Shown: positions 1-10,700 of the stretch, piece after piece
Numbering within the stretch: the stretch's first letter is position 1
Layout: the number at the start of each line of letters is the position of its first letter
Assembly: GCA_013399015.1 (NCBI GenBank)
Contig: VWZX01001949.1
Location: 558,001 to 622,000, forward strand
Length of the DNA: 64,000 bases
Direction of reading: 5' to 3'
Source of the DNA: Galbula dea
Taxonomy: Eukaryota > Chordata > Aves > Piciformes > Galbulidae
The notes under the pieces: model-generated
What the model was told of the DNA's origin: nothing
Databases searched by the model: none
Seen by the model: only the letters and a program-made list of their open reading frames with translations
Position numbers and translations under genes: made by a program

Positions 1-156
1 GTGGTTGAGTCACCATCTCTGGAGATATTTAGGAGACATTTAGATGTGATGCTTAGGGATATGGTCTAGTGGTGGACTTGGCAGTGCTATGTTAATGGCT
101 GGTCTTGATGATCTTAAGCATCTTTTTCAACCTAAATAATTTTATGATTCTATGAT
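1..156 (+). mobile_element. CR1 LINE, 3' end (5'-truncated)
   Basis: This is the 3' terminal piece of a chicken-repeat-1 (CR1) non-LTR retrotransposon, sense strand up. The segment opens with the 'caccatctctggagatattt' block. It continues with 'gcttagggatatggtctag' (51-69) and 'gatgatctt', then 'tttttcaacctaaat' just before the end. It stops in copies of the short tail unit (atgattctatgatg, about 143-156). This order of blocks is the usual avian CR1 3' terminus. The copy is diverged and may extend left of the window. It holds no usable reading frame. The CR1 identity is recognised from memory of the family; the subfamily is not assigned. Confidence 0.9.
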
Positions 157-825
157 GTAACTTCTATGTCATTGAGAAGCAAATTTGCAATGGAAATAAT
201 GACATTTTAATGCCAAGAAGTTTGAATGTCTGCTTGGTTTAAGGAAACATCCTATTTTCTACATTTTTTCTTCAAGATTCTGAAGTCTTGTACAGAAACC
301 ACACAATTATTGACTTTTCAGACTTGTCTCCTAAATAAATGAAGCTTTTCATATTCCTGCAGTTTATCTATAATTATCTCAGCTTTACCCTAACTTCTGA
401 ATCTGATAACCAATTTCAACCAAACTTTGGAGATGGCTAGACATCTGAAAGGTATTATATTCCTAAAGTTGTGCAGAAACTGGGAGCTGAGTAGAACAGA
501 AAGATTTAAATTAGACCTCAGTCAGGCATTATAGGTAGTGTCTGGTAGCAGCTGGCTGTGCCATGAGCATACGGAGACAACCTGTGCACCTGTGGCTGCA
601 TTAGCTGCAGCCCAGCCTGGAACACCTGTAGAGAGCTCTGGAAATGGGAGGAGAGCTGGGATTCTTGGAGTAGGGAGGATTTATGTAACAGAGGTCATAA
701 GTCATTATGCAAATGGGATTAGTTGTGCTGTTTCTGACATGGGGTTTTTTGCCTGTTTTGAGATGTTTGTCTGTGAAGAGCAGAGATTGTTATAGCTCAA
801 AATATCTGAACTAAATCAGGCAGTC
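157..825. other. Unique AT-rich DNA, no gene seen
   Basis: This spacer lies between two CR1 3' ends. An open frame at 538-795 starts at GTG, has no recognisable domain and is not supported as coding. No splice-flanked exon, RNA gene or repeat was recognised. The 540-800 part is somewhat richer in G+C and could be older unrecognised repeat. Confidence 0.5.
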
Positions 826-950
826 TCATTCTTTGGAAGTTTTCAAGATCAAACTGGACAAATACCTGAACAACCTTGTCAGCAGGATGGGTTGGAAACT
901 TGCTCAGGTCCCTTCCAACCTGAATTAAATTGTCTTGTGATTCTGTGAAC
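826..950 (+). mobile_element. CR1 LINE, 3' end fragment
   Basis: A short CR1 3' terminus. It starts around 'ggaagttttcaagatcaaac', the position where CR1 reads 'gaagtgttcaaggccag'. It passes through 'caggatgggttggaaact' and 'caggtcccttccaacc' (906-920), and ends with 'cttgtgattctgtgaa'. It is about 125 bp, 5'-truncated as is typical of CR1, and noncoding. It belongs to a different subfamily-like variant from the copy at position 1, judged by the sequence before the tail. Confidence 0.85.
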
Positions 951-1804
951 CTATGAGGGCAGGTGTGCCTTACTGTGTTGCCAAAAGCAAAGTATAGATA
1001 GGTTCAGGTAGCCCAGTTTTTACTGTCTGTCAACTACCTTTTGAAATACTTGTAGGTTTTCTCAATAAAAAAAGAAAGTATTTCTAATACTGTTAATGCT
1101 TAACATCTATAATGTGCTAATAGCCAGAAATACTACCCAAGGACAGACACTAAGAAAAGAATGAAGGTAATTTAGTGACTAAATCATTAACCTGTGACAC
1201 AGGAAATCAGAGTTAATTAGAGTTTTCTTACATGAGTTTATACAAGTAGCAGTGAATGGAGTCATCTCACGTAATCTTAGCCCTTCAGAAGTTAGGTAGC
1301 TAATTTAATCTGACTCTTTAGATGGCCTCATGGGTCAAAGGGGAGACAAAGCTCAAAGACAGTTCAAGCAACATGTTCTGGTGGGGTAGGCTCTTTCTTT
1401 CACTTGATAGAGAAAGGAGGAGGTAACAGCACTCCATGGTTTTACAGAGGATTGTGCTGAAAAATGCATCCTGGACAAGAGTTCAGATTCTGTCTAAGTA
1501 CCTTTGATAAGTAATTGCCCTGTTTTTTTTGTGTGAGTGCATGTATGTAGTGCATATGCTAAAGGAAGGGAATAGCTTCCCAGAGTTTTATGCCTAGGTC
1601 AGTAAACACAATACTGAAACACAAAATGGTAACTTATCTTTCAATTTCATTCAAAGAGATTCCATTAAACTTTATTTTTTTCCTTCTGGCATGTTCAGTC
1701 AGTCTCACACCCTAGGCAGACAGAAATAAGTAAATGAGTATAAGATAAACAGAAAGCCGATCCATTTTGATAAATTAAAACAAAACCTCAACACCCTGCC
1801 CCTA
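951..1804. other. Unique AT-rich DNA, no gene seen
   Basis: No coding region, RNA gene or recognisable mobile element was found here. Short A- and T-runs occur (for example 1065-1078) but there is no extended repeat. Confidence 0.45.
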
Positions 1805-2130
1805 TGCTGGTTCCAGCTGGGATAGGCACTACCTGTAATTTTTTTCCTAGCAGCTAGTATAGTGTTGTGGTTTGGATTTAGGGTGAGAACAATGCTGGCA
1901 ACTCAGGGATGTTGTACTTTATCCAGCATGGGCTCACAAAGCACCGATAGAGCTGAGTAGTGCTTACACAAGGTCAAGGCCTTTTCTGCTTCTCATATCA
2001 TCCCACCAGTGAGTGGTCTGGGCATGGGCAAGAAGTTGGGAGTGGACAAAGTCAGGACAACAGACCCCAGCTGACCAAGGGTGTATTTCATACTGTATGA
2101 CATCATGCTGAACAATAAGAAAGATTAAGT
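1805..2130 (+). mobile_element. Partial or solo avian ERV LTR (U3 part)
   Basis: This matches a long-terminal-repeat family common in bird genomes. It begins with TG in 'tgctggttccagctggga' (1805). It shares the ordered landmarks 'gcagctagtat', 'tttggattt', 'cagggatgtt', 'agtagtgcttacacaaggtc', 'aaggccttttctgcttctca' (1978-1997) and 'agctgaccaagggtgtattt'. A degenerate CRE-like 'tgacatcatgctgaacaata' (2098-2117) sits where the family has its promoter and TATA-like AATAAA. Recognisable LTR sequence stops soon after, so R/U5 appears lost or too diverged. Around 1918-1955 it carries extra sequence compared with the form I remember. No retroviral gag, pol or env lies beside it. It is therefore a solo or truncated LTR. 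Family name and class are not assigned. Confidence 0.8.
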
Positions 2131-5100
2131 TGATAGAAATTTTCATGATCTGGTTGATCCAGTGATGCAAGTGAGTGATAAGAAAATCTACTAAGGATTT
2201 TTAAAGCAGCCCCTGGCTTTCATTAAACTTCTGCACTGAGTCCTATCTTAGAAACCCCAGCATCCCCCAAACTTCATCATATTCCCAGGGAAGACACTAG
2301 TTCTTGAACTTCTGGCATTGCTAGAGAATCAGTTACCATAAAATAAGAGGGGCACGCTTTCATTTAATCCAGCTCCTCCTGTGAAAGCACCAAGGTCCTA
2401 TTTCAAATACCCAGGCTCAGCCTAGTTCAAAGTATGCTTATTTTATAACAGGCAGTACAAAACCTGATGGGCAGAAAGAAGAATTTCTTCAGAGACGTCT
2501 CTCCCTCAGTATTCTATAAGTGCATGAGTATTCAGAAAAGTAATGATAAAATGATTCTCTTTTAGACCTTACAGAATAGAAAAGAGAGAATTGCTAAAAA
2601 AACCTCAAATCATATTAAGAAATAAAACATTTTTCCCATTTTCTTTCTCTGTGGTGTTCAGGTAGTCTTACCCCAGCAGAATTCCCTCAGACTATCAAAG
2701 GGTTTCCTAAGATAGCTATGACGCTGGATTTAGGTTACTCTGTTCCATCAGAGCTGGGTGTCATTTTCAGAAGCCTTGAATATATACATTGTTTTTCAGT
2801 TTGAGAAGACAAGCAAACTATAGAAATTCATTCATTTGTCATTGTAATCTAATTGGTCATAAAAACATCCTTAAAGTCTTGTTTCTCCGAAAACACAATT
2901 TTCTCACTCAGAAATTCTGTGGATAGATAAAGCAGTGAAGTGTTGGGTCTGTACCCAACACAAACATGAAGAGAGATGCTGTCATTCTGCCTGCACTGAG
3001 GACAGGAGGAGAGAAAATTGGCAAGGAGGATGAAAAGAACAGCTCCAAAAATTATTCAAGGATAGAGAAGATGACATATGTTTATTTGGGTTTGTGGGTA
3101 GCACCAGAGCAAGAGTCCAAGTCCCAAAGGGGGCAGACTAACTTGTGTACACACTGCATAGCACTCAGTCAAAGTCTTCTCTAGGTCCTGTGTGACCACT
3201 TTGGTCTTGAGGCACAGTTATGATTCATCTTTGAGCTTTTTTCCACTTTGAAGTTTATGAAATAATGAACTGATGGTTTACATGATTTTACAGTCAGGCA
3301 CTGAGGCCATATGTTAGAGTCAATAACACCAAATGTATTTCTAGTGCTTGGAGCATCCCCTACAAAAAAACTGTCCTGACAGCTATGCCTGCTTAAATGG
3401 AGCTCACTCCTGCTAGGGGCCCAGAGTGGAAGCAGCCAGCATGCAGCTTGCATGGTCTAGGGAGAGATGGCCTGGAGTCAAAAAGGGAGCAAGCTAAGCT
3501 CATGTGCCATTAGAGACTTAAGCAGAAGTTTTTTAGTCTGATTACATGGCTCATAAAGATGCTGTACAGAAGTCAGAAAAAGAGTAGTACATAAGAGCTG
3601 CTGATATGGGACAACATATATCTAAGATGGCAAATATATTTGGCTTTTTTCAGTATGCAGTATCTCACCATGGAGCTAAGTGCAGAGCTAAATGTGGTTA
3701 TGACTGTAAATATGACACACGAGCACTTAGGATGTTTTCTTCAAGGCTTCTGGATGTATTGGAAGCTTTAAAGGTTGTGTCTTAGAATCATCAGACCAAC
3801 ATCACTATGCATACTTAAGCTGGATTTCACTTTGGGCAGCTTTCTACAAATTTTATAGGTAATATTTCTTGGATTTCATTAACAGTTCAGAGGCCAAGAT
3901 GAACTTGGGAAAATCAAATTAATGAAGGCTATTTTGTCATTGTTAAATACAGTTAATTTACAGCAGAGCCTAAAAGGGTCATGAATTAAATAACTTGTTC
4001 AAAGGAGATAGACTTAAAACATCTTTCTTTCATGTTCTTCACAACGTGGAAAGAACTCTTCATGCATGCAGAGATAATCTCATTCTCCTTCAAAACTTTT
4101 GTACTACTCTATTACCTTGATGACTGTGTAAACCATGATGTGCTTAGTCCCCTGGGACTTCAGATATGGTTACAACCATTGCTCATAATTTTGATGAGCC
4201 ATTAAAGGTAATGTAATGTTTTGTAATCTGTAAGGGGGAAATGAATGATACCCAAAAGCTGGTGCAACAACAGATGTTCAGATGCAGTAATAATGGCCTC
4301 TGTGTGTTCATATGCCTTGAGTTACATTTATTATTAGTTAAGAGAAGCATTAAAAAATGATGCCATTGTTTAGAGACACCATTATTTATTTAAATGCTTA
4401 GAGAGCAGTGTTTTCAAATTTAAAATTTTACAAAATAATACTTGTAGAAGTAGATACACAATTCATATATTTACAGCTACATACAAACAAACACAGGTAT
4501 TTTTATATCCATCTGTCTACAGTTTGTATGTATATAACCTTTCCTTCTCTTTCTCTCTCTCTGAATTTCCACCCTGAAATCCCATAGATACAGGATTGGA
4601 TGCAATAATGATGAGATATAGCAGCAATGAAGAGTTAGGTTTGGGCTTGTGAATGTTATTAATTATTAAAAATAAACATTAAGCTAATGATGAGAGGAAC
4701 ATTTTCTAAAGAGAAGGTTGGACCTATGTTTCACTTGCCTTGCTACAATGTTAATTAACTACCAATAGTCTGTTCTCAAATGTTCCAGAGGTGCAACCCA
4801 TGCCTTTGTGATTAATTATCCCTAAGTGATTGAGGAGAGTTCTCTTGAGCTTCACGGCCATTCATGTTTAAATGGTATTGTGAGTTCACTGCACCAAGTG
4901 ATGCTGAAGCAAGGGAAGAACTTTGCTTACCCCAGTAAACCCAACCCTGAGGCACATTCTGAAAAGGCATAAGAAGGATGTTATAGTGTAAAAAAGGATT
5001 TTAGCATTTAAAATTACAATTTGATTGGAAGAAATGAGTGGTTCAAGGGAATTGTAGAAGTCTGTTGAATTCCTGCATAATATAACTGAGTCAAAATGGA

Positions 5101-6879
5101 TGGTACTGACCACACTCAGACTTGTACTGAAGTGTGTTCCCTCTGTCAATAAACACTTTAACTCTGTCTGCATAGAGTGCTCATTGCAAAACAATACTTG
5201 TTTTTATTGAAAGGTGTCAGCTTTGGTGAAGAAACAGATGAAGCTGTAATTTACTAGGATAAAGTAAAAAAAATGTGCCCAGCTATGCATGGCTTTAGAG
5301 CTATATTGAAATAGATTTTTCTTTCATAAAAAGTATTTTAATTTCTATGGATGCTGCTTCTTCTTCTTCTATGGAAGATAGTAAATTTTGCTCCTGGAAA
5401 AATTCACTAATTGCTCCACTGAAAGTTGCACTTCTTTACTTACCCTTAGATAGTCTGTATTTGCTGGTGGGTGGGAGAGCAGGGAAACTTCTTAGACAAT
5501 ACTTTTAAATCCATAAATTAGGTGGGTTCTACAGAGAAGCAGTATCAATCACTAAGATTAGATGTCAGGTCAGAATTAGTTCTCTAAATTACCTTCCTAG
5601 TCAATGAGTATCAATTGGCATCTTCATGCTGTGAGTCAACTACCTATGAGAGAGACTAAACTTTTACTCTGCTAAAATGAACTGAATATGGGTCTCAGGT
5701 GGGAGAAGCTCAGGTCCTGATTTACAGAATATTTCAACATTTTTCCAATGGTTCTTGCATTAGCTCAAACAAAACCAAATTAAAGGAAAATGCATTTTAG
5801 AAATAACCTTCTTGCAGACACCAACTACAACTAGGCTTTCCCTAAAAAACCCAGTACAAGTTGGGTGAAAATGATGAACCAACTGTACAGACTAAACAGT
5901 CTGATTCAACTAGCAGGCAATCCAAAATCTTTCCTGACATTTAGTGGTTGTATTGTGGTCAGCAATCAAAGGTGCTAAGTAAGGAATACTGATTAGGGAC
6001 ACATTATGATCACACGAACTATCAGTTGACACACATTAACTTCCCAATATATTTGTTTGCAAATGTAATTAAAATAATTCAGCAATACTACACTGCAAGG
6101 AGTATCTGTGCTCTGTTTTACTGTGGCATATTTGTTAGGCATAGTGCATGTACAATGGTTCCAAATGGTAATCAAGATACTCCTCTAGTAAGCATGACTT
6201 TCTAATAGACATGGGAAACTGGATTCACTTCATCTAATTTTGGTACATGAATGGTCTCAATAGTGGTCTAGGCTCATCTATTAGGAATGATCTCACACAA
6301 ATTAGCATGCAAGTAAGGATTCCAGCTGCAGTCACCTTGAAGCCAGCACAAAGGTAATTATTTCTATTTTGATCCCTATTCTGTAATATTTACTGAGCAG
6401 GAATCTATCACAGAAGCAGGAATTAATTTCCTTCTGCTTTACCCTTCTGAAAGCTAGAAAGTACCAAATGATGGGTCTTGGCTCTGAATTAAGATATTTA
6501 AATCTAAAGGGCAGATTAATTTACTTAAATATAACCATCCACTACCATATTAGATACATATGGAACCAACTCAGCCCTTTCCTGGTTGTTTTAGATGTCT
6601 GTGATTCTAACTAGAAGGTCTCTCAGCCTCATGAAGCAGACCAATGGGACCTATGGGAGAATAATGCCTTTCTATAGAGACAAGTGGATTGAGAGGGCAT
6701 TTCAGTCACCTAAGATGTGACAAGAAAACAATAATTACCCAGCTGAATCCTATCACTTGTGATCCAGACAGCTCCTCTTGCACTAAATGCAGTAGTTTTC
6801 TTAAAGGTAAAGGCTTGTTGCCAGTTTAAGATCTTTAGGATATTCTACCCAACCTACACCCAGCCATTTCAAATACTTC
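2131..6879. other. Unique AT-rich DNA, no gene seen
   Basis: About 4.7 kb without a supported gene. Open frames here are 60-102 codons, as expected by chance, with no domain. A (CTT)5 run is at 5356-5370 and a CT-rich stretch at 4545-4562. No interspersed repeat was recognised. Confidence 0.45.
5356..5370 (+). repeat. (CTT)5 microsatellite
   Basis: Five uninterrupted CTT units. The array is short, and it is the only clear trinucleotide array in this part of the window. Confidence 0.8.
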
Positions 6880-7322
6880 AAGATATTTGAGATGAAGATG
6901 ATCAGAGGGCTGGAGCACCTCCTCCATGAGGACAGGCTGAGAGAGTTGGGCTTGTCCAGCCTGATGAAGAGAAGGCTTTGGAGAAACCTAATAGTGGCAT
7001 TCCAATACCTAAAGAGAGCTTATAAAAAAGGGGGAAAGATTCTTTACCCACGTAGAAAGTAATAGGACAAGGGGGAATGGTTCGACTATGAAGGAGGGAA
7101 GATTTAGACTGGATCTTAGAAAAAGCCTCTTTACTTAGGGGGTGGTAAGGCACAGAGAGGTTGTGGATGCCCCATCCCTGACAGTGTTAAAGGCTAGATT
7201 GGCTGTGGCCCTGGGAAACCTAGTTGAGTGGGTAGCATCCCTGCCTATGGCAGGGGGGTTGGAGATAGATGATCTTTAAGGTCCCTTCCAACCTGAGCTA
7301 TTCTATGAATCTTTGGATCTTC
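6880..7322 (+). mobile_element. CR1 LINE, 3' segment with ORF2 C-terminal remnant
   Basis: This is about 440 bp of CR1 in sense orientation. From 6892 an in-frame stretch of 56 codons runs to a TAA at 7060-7062. It includes the signature 'MIRGLEHLLHEDRLRELGL', which is the C-terminal tail of CR1 ORF2 (the endonuclease-reverse transcriptase protein, after the catalytic domains). Past the stop, further CR1 landmarks follow: 'ttgtggatgccccatccctg' (7161-7180), 'ctatggcaggggggttgga' and 'aaggtcccttccaacc'. The end is a tail-like 'attctatgaatc'. The copy is 5'-truncated and no longer coding. It keeps far more of the element than the other fragments except those at 55.7 and 61.7 kb. Confidence 0.95.
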
Positions 7323-7610
7323 ATGGGGTTGACAGTACATGAGATCTGCCTGAGTTGGCAGGTGGAAGCCAGGTTGAAATGTCTGTCATGAAATGAGATG
7401 TCTCTGTCCCAGCAGTGGAGCAGTGGAATCCAGGTGAGACCTCCATTGGCATAGGACTTAGAAACCTGTCCGTATAACTATTGTGTGAGAACAGCTATAT
7501 TTAGGAATTCGATTGTCTCAGACAGACATTGACCCTCTGGAGTTATCACTTTTTCTAAGGCTTTCTCTTTTTTTTTTTTAAATCCAGTATAATAAACAGT
7601 TTGTAGGGTC
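7323..7610. other. Spacer between two CR1 copies, with poly-T run
   Basis: This is sequence between the two inverted CR1 copies, with a 12-nt T-run at 7568-7579. The stretch 7340-7440 has purine-rich phrases that could be a further diverged CR1 piece, but I cannot show it. Confidence 0.4.
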
Positions 7611-7700
7611 TTAAAGAATCACAGAATGTTAGGAGTTGGAAGGGACCTCAAAAGATCATTCTAGTCCACCCCCCCTGCCACAGCAAGATTCCCTTAGACC
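7611..7700 (-). mobile_element. CR1 LINE, 3' end on the minus strand
   Basis: On the + strand this reads 'aatcacagaatgttagga', then 'gttggaagggacctcaaaag', then 'atcattctagtccacc' and a C-run with 'ctgccacagcaagatt'. This is the reverse complement of the CR1 3' terminus (tail unit, 'cccttccaac' block, 'gatgatct' block, 'tggcaggggg' block). It is a 5'-truncated copy of about 90 bp. It resembles the copy at 58.9 kb most closely: both have 'cccttccaactcctaac' before the tail. Confidence 0.93.
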
Positions 7701-10700
7701 AGAAGCTACTTACTCTGTGAATATGCCATGAACAGCAGGAAGAGATGTTGACAAATGCCTTTTATCATAAAATTGAAATAAAGTTGATAAAAGACATCTG
7801 TATCACATCAATACAACACATACCAGTGTATCTGCCTGTCAGTTTTAGTAAAGTCTCAAAAGGCACCATCTTTTTTATTTCTGTGCTTGGAGTCTCTCTA
7901 GATAGATAAGCCCTCAAGAAGATTTTTAAGGTCTTAATTCAATCTCTGCTGAACTTTTCAATGACTTAGTGGCTTCTGGATCATGCTCAGAGGCAGCCTT
8001 CCAAAAGGCATGGAAATAAAAGAAGTTAAAAAAAAAAAGATGTGTGAAAATGAACCTTGTAAAAGGCAAGAAATTTAAAAAGGCACAGCAAAGGTGTTAG
8101 AAAATTGATTGGTTACAAAATCCAGAATATTAAGTTGTAAGCTTACTTTCTATATAAATTTTTAAATATTTGGTTATATTAACATCCAGAGTAGATCCCT
8201 CAGCCAGAAGCTGAGATACTCTGGTCTTAGAAGGAGGCTTGCTGGAGGTATAAGGAAAGTAATTTAAGTGGGATTCAGCACGACTGTGTAATTCAGTGCT
8301 TTACAGACTGGCCTTTTCTGGGGAAGTCTTTGGGGCTGACACTTATTCTTTTAAGGGGTTGAACACTATCAAATTTGAAATCAGTAAAGTGAGAGACAAA
8401 TCTGCATATTTAATTGATGGCCCAGGAAGCTGGCAGTGCTGGGTAATATGAAGCAGATCTAGAAAATATATCTTGTAAATGTAAAATGCAAATGTGAAAT
8501 CCCAAGTGCTGCAGCACTGGATGTCACCAAAGAATTTCCCCAGGGTTCAAAGTATTTCTTTCAAGACTGAATTGTATAAACAGGGTTCCTATCTTTAGGA
8601 CACTGTCTGCATTGATTTCACCTGGCTGTCCTGCCTGCTGAGCCACAGAAATTGTACCATAAAGACAGCCCAATGTATTCCTCACACAACAGAAAGCACT
8701 GTGTGTCTTCACTGCAAAACTGACATACTTAGGACAGAGGGTATCTCAGACAGGACAAAAATCTTCTTTGTGAGAATACAAACACAATCATTTTCTGTAT
8801 GTGCAATAGGAGGAGTGCAGGCTACGTCCCATTTCAGTAGCTATTCATCACCTCTCCTCTAATCCCTCCCATTACTTTCCTCTTTCCTCCTCAATATAGA
8901 ATCAGTAGCCAGAGGCAGGTACCATGCTCAAAAGTATTTCAAGAGAGATAATCAGTTCTGCAAAGTGGTCAGCCCCAACATGACACATAAAGGTCCTTGT
9001 GCTCATTGCTTCCAGACCTTTCATTGCCTCTGACCATCTAGGGTGTTCAATAACTATGTCTGCTCCATGGGAGGGAAAGTACCAAGCTAGCATGAAGCAG
9101 GAGGACACCCAGTGCCCTGTGAATAGATTATGCTGTCTGCTGGTTCATAACAATGGAATTTCATAATGAACTGGATGAGATGATTCACAAGTGCTGCTTC
9201 CAATTAAAAATAACACATCTGCAAGGGCAAATGGGTGAGGTAATGACTACAATTCTAATCAAGCTGGAGCAGCTGCCTCATTAGTGCAAACTCCTGGAAG
9301 AAAGTGCCTTTCTGACCTGTGTTAATACTCTTCAACATCTTCCTTCTGGACCAAAGCAAACCTCATCCCCAAAGGAAGTGTTGCTAGTCTTTCAGGGATG
9401 TAAGTTTAACTCATAGTGAGATTAAGGAGATATTTTCCCTGTGAAGCATATAGTTGTACAACAAAATGGAATGCAGCCATTTTAAGGGAAGATTTTATGG
9501 AGATAAAAAGCATTAAGTTCAACAGTTTTTGGAAAGTTCCCCTTTTCCTTCAAATTTTCCTGGAATGCAAAAAGTTAAATCATATTTTTCTTGTGTTTCA
9601 GAAAACAAGGAAGCTTGTTTCTTAAGAGAAAAGGCTGGAAATTCAGGAGATCTCTAACCACTTCCTAAGTTTCCACATAGAATTGTTTTAATAATAAGTA
9701 ATCCTTCAGGGTCAATACCTGGAACAATGCTAATGTTTTTCTTTCTTTCTTAATGTCAGATAAGACCCAGTTGCTCTACTGGATTTTTGAGGTGTGACTT
9801 TCATAGCAGAAATGAAGATAATAATATTTTTATTCTAATTTCTTCATAGGCTCACAGCTGAGAGGAACTTTCCCCTGCAGGTGACAACTGAAGGTCAGCT
9901 CCACTGAAGAAACTGAAGAGTGTGCCTTTGACTTGGTAGAAGATCAGGTTCTTCAAGTCTGTAGGAGAGCATTTCAACAGCCAGCCCATATCATGACAAA
10001 TCAGGGGTGTCATTAAGAAGAGGGGGGAAAAAGTAATCTGGCAAGTAGGGAATGAACTGACATTTCTTTAACAAATGTTTAAAATGACAGAGGTTTTCTT
10101 AAGTCACAAAACTCCTGGAAGTTTATTTAGCAGATGAGACAGACACAAACTGAAGATATCTGAACGTTTAGTAAACCCTTAAGCTCTGGTTTAGGCTCAA
10201 GCTGAAAAAGTGGTTGTAACATTACATTACATTAACATTTAAACAGCTGAACACAAGCGTTGAGAGAAACAAAGAATAAATGCTCCCCCATGAAAAACAG
10301 ACAACTATAAAGAGCAGGATTATCTTATTGATCTCCTACTTCTTAGCAGAATACTAACCATACCTAACACCTTCTAGCATACTACTCAAAAGATTAAACA
10401 TTTTAGCTTAACCTTCTTTAAAGATTTGTGACTTTTCTTCATATTTATTATTATTTTTTGCTGCTGGTTGCTAGTTTTCTATGAGGAAAACAATCTCTGA
10501 GCAGGTGGAATGAGCTTCAGTGAATCAATATATCTAAAGGAATTTTAAATAAAAGTGGTTTATTTTGAAAGAGATGGGCTGAGTATCAGTTATCTGAGCC
10601 CTGCTGATAAACAGGGTCTTGTTAGGTTGTGATAGGATTACCAGCTTGTATCATTTATACCATTCTACTTTCTGCCACTGCCATAAAATGAGGAGTTTTT

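Noticed and set aside
7079..7090. 'ggttcgacta', resembling a tRNA B box
   Set aside because: It lies inside the CR1 copy, with no A box, no cloverleaf and no terminator at the right spacing.
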